A DNA stretch of 64,000 bases, from positions 6,381 through 70,380 of the forward strand of contig CADDZH010000011.1 of assembly GCA_902812455.1 (NCBI GenBank), in the 5' to 3' direction. The position numbers and the translations under genes are program-made. The notes under the pieces are model-generated. The model ran no database searches and had not been told where the DNA came from. It worked only from the letters and a program-made list of their open reading frames with translations. This DNA comes from Chloroflexota bacterium (GTDB lineage Bacteria; Chloroflexota; Ktedonobacteria; Ktedonobacterales; Ktedonobacteraceae). This document shows positions 46,847 through 54,227 of the stretch, in pieces (position 1 is the first letter of the stretch; every line of letters begins with the position of its first letter).

Positions 46847-46939
46847 ATGGATGCAGGAGACTACAAAGAGAAACGCTCGCTGCGCTCTAATATGCTGAGC
46901 GAGCGGTTGCATCGATTCGTGCCACTTCCTGCCGCATAA
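46847..46939 (+). CDS. Possible 30-residue small ORF or leader peptide
   Basis: ATG 46847 is preceded by AGGAAGGA about 10 bases upstream and encodes a basic peptide starting MDAGDYKEKRSLRSNMLSER and ending FVPLPAA. The stop codon lies within an 11-bp hairpin (46931-46964), an arrangement seen in attenuators and leader peptides. No homologue is recognised. It is divergent from the ABC-F gene and about 500 bases upstream of the phosphotransferase gene. Low certainty. Confidence 0.3.
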   Translation: MDAGDYKEKRSLRSNMLSERLHRFVPLPAA

Positions 46940-46964
46940 GCCCTGGCGTGGTCGCTTATGCGGC
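46931..46964 (+). promoter_or_regulatory. 11-bp hairpin over the end of the small ORF
   Basis: GCCGCATAAGC (46931-46941) and GCTTATGCGGC (46954-46964) pair perfectly with a 12-base loop. No T tract follows, so it is not a classical terminator. Confidence 0.6.
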
Positions 46965-47151
46965 GGCTGGAACCGCTTGTATTATGACCTCGGTCATCGC
47001 TAAAAGTTTCATAAGTTCCCGTCCTGAATAATCTGATGAGCTATTTCTTGCTAATGAGATAGTATCATAGAATGAAGGTGCTGTCAAATTTTCATTTCAG
47101 AGAGGCAGGCATTTGGAGATAAGGCTTGCCCTGTGAGCAGTGTCCTGACAT

Positions 47152-47234
47152 GCCATGTTGAGCCCATTCCCCTTCGCTTCGCTCAGGGCTTCGGCTCAGG
47201 TCAGGGGCAAGCCCTGACCCTACGGGATGACATG
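47152..47234. repeat. Dispersed repeat family A, copy 6 (variant)
   Basis: GCCATGTTGAGCCC at the left, a CTTCGCTTCGCTCAGGGCTT centre and a right end GGGATGACATGAG preceded by GGGGCAAGCCCTGACCCTAC, which resembles the CCCCTAC ends of families B and C. Confidence 0.6.
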
Positions 47235-47323
47235 AGTGGGTTCATTTGTTAATCTTCATATTCGGTCATGGGGCGCGATCATGAATGTTAACAAATTCAT
47301 CGGGGGTATGATGGATTGCCTTT

Positions 47324-47413
47324 GGGCCGATCAATCGGCACTGGGCACGATCAATCGGCCCCTACATCTATCCGGGCATGATTTTGTTCATCCTCATAAT
47401 CGGGCCCCTACGG
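47324..47413. repeat. Dispersed repeat family B, copy 8
   Basis: Core GGGCCGATCAATCGGCACTG, CGATCAATCGGCCCCTACA, a spacer like that of copy 4, and CATAATCGGGCCCCTACGG. It lies directly upstream of the phosphotransferase gene. Confidence 0.75.
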
Positions 47414-47451
47414 ATGTTCGGATCGATTATCATAAAATAGAGGCCCTGTGT

Positions 47452-48435
47452 ATGAGCAATAGAAAGACACAATTGACACAAACTGAAGTGCTAGCATTCC
47501 TGAACCAGAAATTTGCTGGCAGGGTAGTAAACGTCCAACAGCTCCTTGAGGGTGAAGAATCTCAGGCCTTTTCATTTGAGTGTGAAGGTTCTCTTGCAGG
47601 GAAGAAAAGCACCGATCATTCTGGTGAAGAATCGCAGGCCTTCTCCTTCGAGTGTGAAGGGGCAAGTTATGTCTTTCGCACCAATAGATCGGCCAGGGGT
47701 TTTCAAAAAGATTCCTATGCATACAGCCATTTTTGCTCAGTGAAAGTCCCTATTCCAAGGGTGATCGAGATCGGTCAAATTGACGAGCAGCATGCCTATT
47801 GTATTAGCGAGAAAATGCCAGGCTTTACACTTCAGGACGCGGATAGCAAGACTCTGAAGGGCCTGCTCCAGCCTGTTAGCGAGACCTGGCTTGCCATAAG
47901 CGATACGGATATTTCATCTACCAGCGGTTTTGGAGATATTGATGTAACCGGGCAGGGCAGATACAGCTCCTGGCGGGAATACCTCCTATCAATCCTGGAT
48001 TCCAGCTATTATGATTGGGATAGCGTCTTCCGGCACGTTGATAAAGGGCTTGTCAACGATCTCATGGCAGCCTTTATTGCTCTTATCCAGCATTGCCCTG
48101 AAGAGCGGCGCCTCGTGCATGGAGATTTTGGCTCAAATAATGTGCTGACCTACGGCTATAATATTACTGCTGTGCTTGATTGGGATAACGCAAAGTACGG
48201 CGACCCGCTATTTGATGTGGCGAATGCATATTTCTGGAGAACATGGCTTGAGTGCATGGACTTGCAGGCGGATTATTATGAAGTCCATCTATCGACACTG
48301 CCTCATTACCATGAGCGTATATTGTGCTACCAGCTTCGTATTGGACTCGACGAGATATATGATAATGCCATCCACCAGGATAGCAGGACAACAGCCTGGG
48401 TTGCCAGGCGATGTACGGAGATCTTGAAGGATTGA
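47452..48435 (+). CDS. Aminoglycoside phosphotransferase-family kinase with internal duplication
   Basis: The 327-residue protein has the APH/choline-kinase fold: catalytic loop LVHGDFGSNNVLTYG (HGD...N) and LDWDNAKYGDPLFDVA (metal-binding Asp). Substrates in the family range from aminoglycosides to macrolides, sugars and homoserine, so the target cannot be named. The N-lobe carries two copies of GEESQAFSFECEG (residues 34-46 and 58-70) separated by 11 residues; one copy would be normal for the beta-hairpin before SYVFRTN. The nucleotide copies differ at five positions, all third codon positions. ATG 47452 has GAGG 8 bases upstream. The longer frame to 47236 runs through repeat sequence. Confidence 0.8.
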   Translation: MSNRKTQLTQTEVLAFLNQKFAGRVVNVQQLLEGEESQAFSFECEGSLAGKKSTDHSGEESQAFSFECEGASYVFRTNRSARGFQKDSYAYSHFCSVKVPIPRVIEIGQIDEQHAYCISEKMPGFTLQDADSKTLKGLLQPVSETWLAISDTDISSTSGFGDIDVTGQGRYSSWREYLLSILDSSYYDWDSVFRHVDKGLVNDLMAAFIALIQHCPEERRLVHGDFGSNNVLTYGYNITAVLDWDNAKYGDPLFDVANAYFWRTWLECMDLQADYYEVHLSTLPHYHERILCYQLRIGLDEIYDNAIHQDSRTTAWVARRCTEILKD

Positions 48436-48544
48436 GAAAAAGTAACCTTTTTGCCATTATTGACCACTACATTGTAGACTTTCTACAAAGAGAGACAAGG
48501 TTGACTGAACGTGACAATGCCTCAATCACCAGAGCCGTCCAGAC

Positions 48545-48616
48545 ATGTCATGTTGAGCGAAGCGAAACATCCGCTGCCCATCGACGGAGATCCTTCGCTT
48601 CGCTCAGGATGACATG
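48545..48616. repeat. Dispersed repeat family A, copy 7
   Basis: ATGTCATGTTGAGCGAAGCG at the left and TTCGCTTCGCTCAGGATGAC at the right. It lies in the 250-base space between the phosphotransferase and sigma-factor genes. Confidence 0.75.
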
Positions 48617-48683
48617 ATGCGATTGTTCACATTGTCAAGGCCTTTCGTCATTTTTGAACCTTGCCAAAGAGATAAGCATAACC

Positions 48684-49880
48684 ATGAAGGAGAAAAGTGA
48701 CGCGGAACTGGTAGCTCTAGCGCGCGAGGGTAATAAAGAGGCGTTTGGCTATCTGGTTGAGCGCTACCAGGCGATGGTTGAGCGTATCGCGCAGGGTATG
48801 GTAGGCAGTGTCTTTATTGCCCAGGAACTGGCGCAAGAAGCCATACTGCAAGGGTATCTCTCGCTCGATCACCTGCGAGACGATGCTCGTTTCGCGAGCT
48901 GGCTCTACGGTATCGCGCTGAACGTGTGCAGGAGCTATTTGCGCGCTCAGAAGGCAGATCTTTTCTCCCTGGAAGCCCTCATAGGCGGTATGAGCGTTGA
49001 TGCAGCATCTTTTTATGATGCGCTGCTCGATCCCTCGATCATTGTAGAGGAACGAGAGCTGTACCGCGCCATCTTGCAGGCGGTACAGGCCTTGCCTCCT
49101 GGCGAGCGGCAAGCAACGCTACTGTTCTACTACGCGCAATTGCGCATCAATGAGATTGCAGCCATGCTGGGCATCTCGGTGGTGGCCGTCAAAGGGCGCT
49201 TGCACAAAGCGCGCAAGCAACTCAGGGAGCAGTTGCTGGCATCTTATCAATGGACAGGTGAAGAACAGATTTCTCAAAGGAGCAGAACAATGGTCAAAGT
49301 TTCTGTGATCGATGTTGTTACGGTGATGAAAAAAGAGGATATGCGACCCATGCACTCGGTGCTGGTGTTGCTGGACGAGGCCAGTCGCCGGGCAATGGGC
49401 ATCTGGATTGGAGAGCCTGAGGCGTTCGCGATAGATCGAGGATTGCGCAAGGCCGTCCTGCCCAGGCCGATAACGGTGAATTTCATAGCAAGTATCTTGC
49501 AGGCGGTGGGAGCCACGCTCGAAGAGGTGCGCATAGAGATGCTCAAGGACGATATCTTCTACGCTGTTGCCAGGATACGCAGCGGCGAGATAATGCACGA
49601 AATCGATGCTCGCCCCAGCGATGCAATTGCCCTGGCAGTAGTGACCGGGGCACCTGTGTTTGTTGCTGATGATATTTTAGAGAATTGCGCTATCGTTTTG
49701 CCCGAGGGGAAGACACTGCGCCGGATAAGCGAGGAGGCTCCGGTAGGGCAGGTAGTGAGTTTGCCACCAGGCCAGCAGCCAGTGGGAACCAGGCTCGTTT
49801 CGGAGGAGGCATGGGAGGAATGGCCAAAAGGTGAATACAAGAAGAATTTCCAGAAAGTACTCGATATACTTATGAAATAG
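48684..49880 (+). CDS. ECF-like sigma factor fused to a bifunctional nuclease (DUF151) domain
   Basis: The 398-residue protein joins two modules. Residues ~5-185 are an ECF-type sigma factor: region 2 (DAELVALAREGNKEAFGYLV, ASWLYGIALNVCRSYLRAQK) and region 4 (LPPGERQATLLFYYAQLRIN, EIAAMLGISVVAVKGRLHKA). Residues ~200-330 are a BFN/DUF151 domain: VVTVMKKEDMRPMHSVLVLL, RRAMGIWIGEPEAFAI, LKDDIFYAVARIR and the conserved IDARPSDAIALAVVTGAPVF. BFN domains are linked to DNase/RNase activity in plants. The frame is continuous with no stop or ribosome site between the modules. I prefer ATG 48684 to TTG 48654. Confidence 0.85.
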   Translation: MKEKSDAELVALAREGNKEAFGYLVERYQAMVERIAQGMVGSVFIAQELAQEAILQGYLSLDHLRDDARFASWLYGIALNVCRSYLRAQKADLFSLEALIGGMSVDAASFYDALLDPSIIVEERELYRAILQAVQALPPGERQATLLFYYAQLRINEIAAMLGISVVAVKGRLHKARKQLREQLLASYQWTGEEQISQRSRTMVKVSVIDVVTVMKKEDMRPMHSVLVLLDEASRRAMGIWIGEPEAFAIDRGLRKAVLPRPITVNFIASILQAVGATLEEVRIEMLKDDIFYAVARIRSGEIMHEIDARPSDAIALAVVTGAPVFVADDILENCAIVLPEGKTLRRISEEAPVGQVVSLPPGQQPVGTRLVSEEAWEEWPKGEYKKNFQKVLDILMK

Positions 49881-49937
49881 TTCTGTACTGGATGATGTTT
49901 GCCGATGATGAAGATTAACGACCAGAATCGGCATTGT

Positions 49938-50035
49938 TTGTCATGCCGAGCGCGTGAGCCGAAGCCCTGAACGCAGTGAAGGGGAAGCATCCGCTGCCCG
50001 CCGAAGAGAGATCCTTCGCTTCGCTCAGGATGACA
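49938..50035. repeat. Dispersed repeat family A, copy 8
   Basis: TTGTCATGCCGAGCGCGTGA at the left and CGCTTCGCTCAGGATGACA at the right. The final ATGACA may act as a -35 box for the GH76 gene. Confidence 0.75.
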
Positions 50036-50057
50036 ATTTCTGGCTCTGTGGTATAGT
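50030..50057 (+). promoter_or_regulatory. Putative promoter of the GH76 gene using the end of a repeat
   Basis: ATGACA (50030-50035, the end of repeat A copy 8) and TATAGT (50052-50057) are 16 bases apart, 68 bases before the start codon. Confidence 0.4.
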
Positions 50058-50124
50058 ATTGTTATTCGACGCTAACCGATGATGTAAGAGCGCGTTCAAA
50101 TTCCAGAATCGCGGGAATAACGAT

Positions 50125-51162
50125 ATGAATGATTACAGAGCCTTTGCCACCGCCTGCATTGAGGTGTTGCAGGGCTGGTACAACTGGGACACGGGCTTGT
50201 GGAATACCACAGGCTGGTGGAACTCCGCCAATGCGCTGGAAGCAGTCATAGATTATGCATCCCTCAACCAGACCGATCAGTACAATGCCGTTATTGCAAA
50301 TACATTTGATAAGAACAGGGGCAGTAATTTCCAGCGGGTCTACAACGATGATGAGGGCTGGTGGGGGCTTACATGGCTAAAGGCCTATGATCTTACCGGC
50401 GAGAAACTCTATCTGGCAATGGCGATATCCCTCTTCAATGATATGCAGAAGTCATGGGATGAGAGAACCTGCGGTGGTGGAGTGTGGTGGAAGAAAACCA
50501 GGGAATACAAGAATGCGATCACCAATGAGCTGTTTCTGGCGCTGGCTGCGCGTCTCTATCTACGCCTGGGGCAGCAGGCTTACCTGGACTGGGTCAATAA
50601 AGAGGCGCAATGGCTCCTGGGTAGCGGCATGATCAACAGCCGCTATTTAGTCAACGATGGCCTGAACAATGCTTGCCAGAATAACAACGGCACCACCTGG
50701 ACGTACAACCAGGGCGCGATTTTGGGAGCGCTGGTAGATACAGCCAGGTGCGCAGGAAATGGTAGCCTTGCTGGCAGGCCTGCCCAGAGCTATCTTGAGC
50801 TGGCGCAGAACATTGCCAACGCGGCTATCTCAACGCTTGTTGACAACAATGGCATTCTCACCGAACCCTGTGAAGTACGCGGCAACTGTAATCAGGACCA
50901 GACGCAATTCAAGGGCATCTTTATGCGCAATCTCGCCTATCTCTACCAGGCCCTTGCAGGCGGTGCCCTGCCATCTGCCTCCTACGAGGATTACCGGCAG
51001 TTTATTATCGCCAATGCCGATTCTATCTGGGCAAAGGATCGCACCGGTGATAACGAGTTCGGACTGCACTGGGCCGGGCCTGTCGATGCTACCGATGCGT
51101 CAAGGCAAAGCTCGGCGCTGGATGCCTTTAATGCTGCTACACCATTTAGTGTTGCAGGGTAA
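50125..51162 (+). CDS. Glycoside hydrolase family 76 protein (alpha-1,6-mannanase-like)
   Basis: The 345-residue protein has the (alpha/alpha)6-barrel features of GH76. The catalytic pair Asp75-Asp76 is in RVYNDDEGWWGLTWLKAYDL, preceded by TTGWWNSANALEAVIDYA and followed by CGGGVWWKKTREYKNAITNE and GTTWTYNQGAILGALVD. GH76 enzymes cleave alpha-1,6-mannan backbones. No signal peptide is present, so either the enzyme acts inside the cell or export is non-classical. ATG 50125 has only a weak ribosome site. It ends 5 bases from the converging gene. Confidence 0.9.
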   Translation: MNDYRAFATACIEVLQGWYNWDTGLWNTTGWWNSANALEAVIDYASLNQTDQYNAVIANTFDKNRGSNFQRVYNDDEGWWGLTWLKAYDLTGEKLYLAMAISLFNDMQKSWDERTCGGGVWWKKTREYKNAITNELFLALAARLYLRLGQQAYLDWVNKEAQWLLGSGMINSRYLVNDGLNNACQNNNGTTWTYNQGAILGALVDTARCAGNGSLAGRPAQSYLELAQNIANAAISTLVDNNGILTEPCEVRGNCNQDQTQFKGIFMRNLAYLYQALAGGALPSASYEDYRQFIIANADSIWAKDRTGDNEFGLHWAGPVDATDASRQSSALDAFNAATPFSVAG

Positions 51163-51167
51163 TTCTT

Positions 51168-51950
51168 TTAATGAACCAGTAGCACAGAATCTTCGCTCAC
51201 TGTAATCTGTTCTATTACTGGCTCTGCCTGGGGAGCCAAATGGTGGTCTACCGGCCGCATTCTTTGCGCTGGCCGGTAAAGCTCCACCTGGATACCATCC
51301 AGGAAGCGCCCATTGATGAAGGCCTCTACTGTATGGATGCTCTCAATGGCGGCAGCGGTTCGCGCTCGCAGGAGCAGCAGGGCATCAACTTCTTCTCCGG
51401 CGTCGAGCCAGACTGCTTCGCCAGGGCGCACTACGCCTCCCTTGACGATCAGGCGTGCCGCAACCCCTTCAGCCTGATTGCCTCCGATCTCAAGCGCAAC
51501 CGGCATACGCTCTCGTTCGGGGTTGCCCAGCCGGAATGGCATTTGCCACATGCTTCTCTCAGCCTCAGACTCAATGACATGCAGGTTGCAGCCGGCCATC
51601 AGTGGTTGGGGCAGCGTCTCGAGATAGATGTTTGCCCGCAAACAGCGATGTCCGCCCTTCTGCGGCGTCCATTGCATGGTCACTTCCTCAACATGATTGG
51701 GATCGGCTGGCAGGGAGAATGGGCCAACCACGGGAAGCTCCTCCCAGGCAACGCCCATGCCGAATTGCGCCACCTTTGTTTCGATACGGGTCACAGTAAC
51801 TGGTGAGGATTCAGAATTCCTCAAATAGAGGGTGATCGTTGTAGGAACGCCGACCTGCGGCGGATTAGGAGTAACACTGATACCACGACACGCATACCGG
51901 TGCATACGTGCGCGATCGTTGATCAAATGGTTGAGTTGAATAGCCTCCAT
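51168..51950 (-). CDS. Hypothetical protein with Ig-like/CARDB-type beta domain
   Basis: The 260-residue protein begins with a short cytosolic-looking leader (MEAIQLNHLINDRARMHRYA). A beta-sandwich-like domain follows (GISVTPNPPQVGVPTTITLY, LRNSESSPVTVTRIETKVAQ) that resembles CARDB or other Ig-like modules. The second half (EVDALLLLRARTAAAIESIH) appears alpha/beta or beta-rich. No signal peptide is seen with this start. A perfect AGGAGG 8 bases upstream fixes ATG 51950. It converges with the GH76 gene and is divergent from the methyltransferase gene. Function unknown. Confidence 0.65.
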   Translation of the reverse strand: MEAIQLNHLINDRARMHRYACRGISVTPNPPQVGVPTTITLYLRNSESSPVTVTRIETKVAQFGMGVAWEELPVVGPFSLPADPNHVEEVTMQWTPQKGGHRCLRANIYLETLPQPLMAGCNLHVIESEAERSMWQMPFRLGNPERERMPVALEIGGNQAEGVAARLIVKGGVVRPGEAVWLDAGEEVDALLLLRARTAAAIESIHTVEAFINGRFLDGIQVELYRPAQRMRPVDHHLAPQAEPVIEQITVSEDSVLLVH

Positions 51951-52067
51951 TTCGGTTTCCTCCTGCTTATGCTGGTAAGTAATGACTACAATATAATGGA
52001 CACAGGCAAATTTCCCTCTACAAGCATACACAAGAAAGGCTCTAGAAGCAAGGGAAAAAATGATAGT

Positions 52068-52607
52068 ATGAACCATAATGACCATGTGTACCTCTTGCAA
52101 AAAGGCATACTCGCGCCGGGCGGCGTATGGGCTGATTTTGGCTCAGGCACCGGAGCGTTCACGCTGGCCCTTGCCGATTTGATCGGGCCAACGGGAATTA
52201 TCTATTCTATAGACAAAGATCGTGGCTCGCTGCGGGAGCAAGAGAGGGCGATGAAAGCGCGCTTTCCGGGCGTCACCGTACACTATATCGTCGCCGATTT
52301 CACCAACCGGCTCGATCTCCCACCGCTCGATGGCATTGTCATGGCTAACGCTCTCCATTTCCTGCGCAAGAAAGATACCATGCTGCAATTGATACGCGGC
52401 TACCTGAGGCCCGGCGGGCGGCTGATCATCGTGGAGTACAACACCGATCGCGGCAATATGTGGGTGCCCTATCCATTTTCATACAGCACGTGGGAGGACA
52501 TGGCCCGGCAGAATGGCTTCTCCGGCACGCAACTACTGGCAACGGTGCCGAGTCGCTTTCTGGGAGGGATGTACTCGGCGGTGAGCAAGGTGGACGGGCG
52601 GCCATAA
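52068..52607 (+). CDS. Class I SAM-dependent methyltransferase
   Basis: The 179-residue protein has the Rossmann methyltransferase pattern: GGVWADFGSGTGAFTLALAD (motif I), IIYSIDKDRGSL (acidic end of strand 2), VTVHYIVADFTNRLDLP, GIVMANALHFLRKKD and the late LRPGGRLIIVEYN. The short family often methylates small molecules, and the substrate cannot be read from sequence. I choose ATG 52068, whose product starts MNHNDHVYLLQKGIL, close to the SAM motif. An AGGGA lies 13 bases upstream; the frame continues to 51900 but overlaps the divergent gene. Confidence 0.85.
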   Translation: MNHNDHVYLLQKGILAPGGVWADFGSGTGAFTLALADLIGPTGIIYSIDKDRGSLREQERAMKARFPGVTVHYIVADFTNRLDLPPLDGIVMANALHFLRKKDTMLQLIRGYLRPGGRLIIVEYNTDRGNMWVPYPFSYSTWEDMARQNGFSGTQLLATVPSRFLGGMYSAVSKVDGRP

Positions 52608-52652
52608 AGGATGCTGCTGGCGAATGCGATGGGGAGGCGAATCGGCGCCCGA

Positions 52653-52725
52653 AGCACCCAGGGCGGGGACAAGACAAGACAAGGGGACAAGCACCCAGGG
52701 CGGGGACAAGCCGCCGCCCCTACTA
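52653..52725. repeat. Dispersed repeat family C, copy 1 (variant)
   Basis: GCACCCAGGGCGGGGACAAG occurs twice (52654 and 52691), the second followed by CCGCCGCCCCTAC. The unit resembles the later family C copies, which end in CCCCTAC. Confidence 0.55.
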
Positions 52726-52936
52726 TGGTACGGCTGCGCAGGGTGAGGCGTGTATAGCCCTGCCAGGGCATTCCATTCCCGATGTCATTCGCCAACAAAG
52801 TCCTTTATGGTCGCCCGCCTGGCATAGGTGGATTGCCGTCCTGGTTGTTACAAATCATAATCGGCACTTTAGTGATATCAAGTAGGGGAAGTGTGATAGG
52901 TTGCTATTGATAGTATAGAGGATGGGTCTAAATGTG

Positions 52937-53126
52937 AGAGGCCGTACGAAAAGCCTTCTGAAGCTGACTGGCATGGATGAGTTACTGTGACCTGACAAGC
53001 CCTTCCAGAAAGAAATGATTGCTGCGTTCGTCCATATGAGCCTTGGCATCCAGTGCAGATGGCTCCAGAAGTCGATGAAATCTCAACAAAGTGAAACGCC
53101 TTCTCTGGCCTTTTCGTACAGCCTCT
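52937..53126. mobile_element. MITE-like element with about 20-bp terminal inverted repeats
   Basis: The left end AGAGGCCGTACGAAAAGCC and the right end, read inward on the other strand, AGAGGCTGTACGAAAAGGCC match at 17 of the first 18-19 positions. They enclose 190 bases without a complete gene. One internal frame read from the right end (RRRFTLLRFHRLLEPSALDA) looks like a transposase remnant. No clear target duplication is seen. Confidence 0.6.
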
Positions 53127-53283
53127 GAGGAGAGGGTGCTTTCTCTAAGAGCTGTGTTGCCCTGGTTAGAATAGGAAGCGCTTGAGTTTCGGTACGTTTT
53201 TGATCATATGAACGAGGGCTTATCCGAATTAAATTAGCTTGGTTGCCTATCAAACTTTCACACTTCTACTCAATAAGTGTCGA

Positions 53284-54165
53284 TCACTCTTTTTCATTAT
53301 CATTGATTTTGGGGACTACATTGTTCCATGCATCTTCGATCATTTGAAGTGTTACATATTGGAACCTCGAAAAATCTTGCTCTTTCAGATTACTCATACT
53401 AGCAAGCATTAAAGCGTCGAAGATTTCTTTCTTTTGTCCCAAGTTTAATATACGGCCCGTAGTAAGCTTCAAATAAGCATTGACTATTTTTTCCCATACT
53501 GCCACTTCTCTATCTGGATGCATATCCCTGCGAAAATCATTAATTGTTTCGCTTAGCGGATAAGGAAAAACTTCATTAATGATATTATGTATGATCTCAA
53601 TTCTTACTAACAGATCATCAGGAAGGGTAGCATGCCGAATAGGAACGTCCGTAATGATCTTGTTGGCTGGAATTTTTTTGATTGGGCTCCTTTCTATCAT
53701 TTCCCGATATGCAACTACTCTCATAAAATTTTCAAAAATATCGGGACGTACAACCTCAATTATTGCTATGGCAATTTCTACCATCTTGAGTTGCGATGTA
53801 TCTGCTGCTATTACGTCTGCTAAGGGAGGGCTATAAGACATAACTTCTTTGCGACTAATATCATGCCATATTGGAATAATTCTCTTTCTTTTCCCTGCCA
53901 TCGCCTTTGTAACTAAGCCTCGTAGCTCATATTCAGGCCACCTTTTTTTAACAAATGCCTTGCTAATTACTACAACTCCATATTTAGAATTAGCTAAGCC
54001 TTTATCAATAGAGCGCGATAGACTGTCTCCTAATTTTAGAGTAAATTCGTCATACCATACCCTAACTCCAAGGTCATTTAATAATTGCGCTAAAGGTTTC
54101 ACGAACTTCTCTTTGTCTTCTGACGCATGGGAAATAAAAACGTCCCATTTGGTTCTACGGGCCAT
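53284..54165 (-). CDS. TIR-domain protein, probable defence effector
   Basis: The 293-residue protein opens with a TIR domain (residues 5-140). It has WDVFISHASEDKEKFVKPLA, VRVWYDEFTLKLGDSLSRSI and SKAFVKKRWPEYELRGL with Glu80 four residues after Trp76, the position of the NADase catalytic glutamate. The C-terminal half is helical with no recognised family. TIR effectors deplete or convert NAD+ after infection. The gene is clearly AT-richer than most neighbours, suggesting horizontal transfer. ATG 54165 has AAGGAG about 10 bases upstream. It follows an Mrr-type nuclease gene after 62 bases on the same strand. Confidence 0.85.
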   Translation of the reverse strand: MARRTKWDVFISHASEDKEKFVKPLAQLLNDLGVRVWYDEFTLKLGDSLSRSIDKGLANSKYGVVVISKAFVKKRWPEYELRGLVTKAMAGKRKRIIPIWHDISRKEVMSYSPPLADVIAADTSQLKMVEIAIAIIEVVRPDIFENFMRVVAYREMIERSPIKKIPANKIITDVPIRHATLPDDLLVRIEIIHNIINEVFPYPLSETINDFRRDMHPDREVAVWEKIVNAYLKLTTGRILNLGQKKEIFDALMLASMSNLKEQDFSRFQYVTLQMIEDAWNNVVPKINDNEKE

Positions 54166-54227
54166 AATCTAATCTCTCCTTGTGAAATAGGACTCATATA
54201 TTCATGTCCAGTTCGACTTGTAGAACT

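Noticed and set aside
47236..47451. N-terminal extension of the phosphotransferase frame
   Set aside because: The extension translates family B repeat sequence and has no ribosome site; ATG 47452 is the better start.
52855..53049. Minus-strand ORF of 64 codons in the MITE region
   Set aside because: It crosses the element border and resembles no protein; treated as part of a decayed mobile element.
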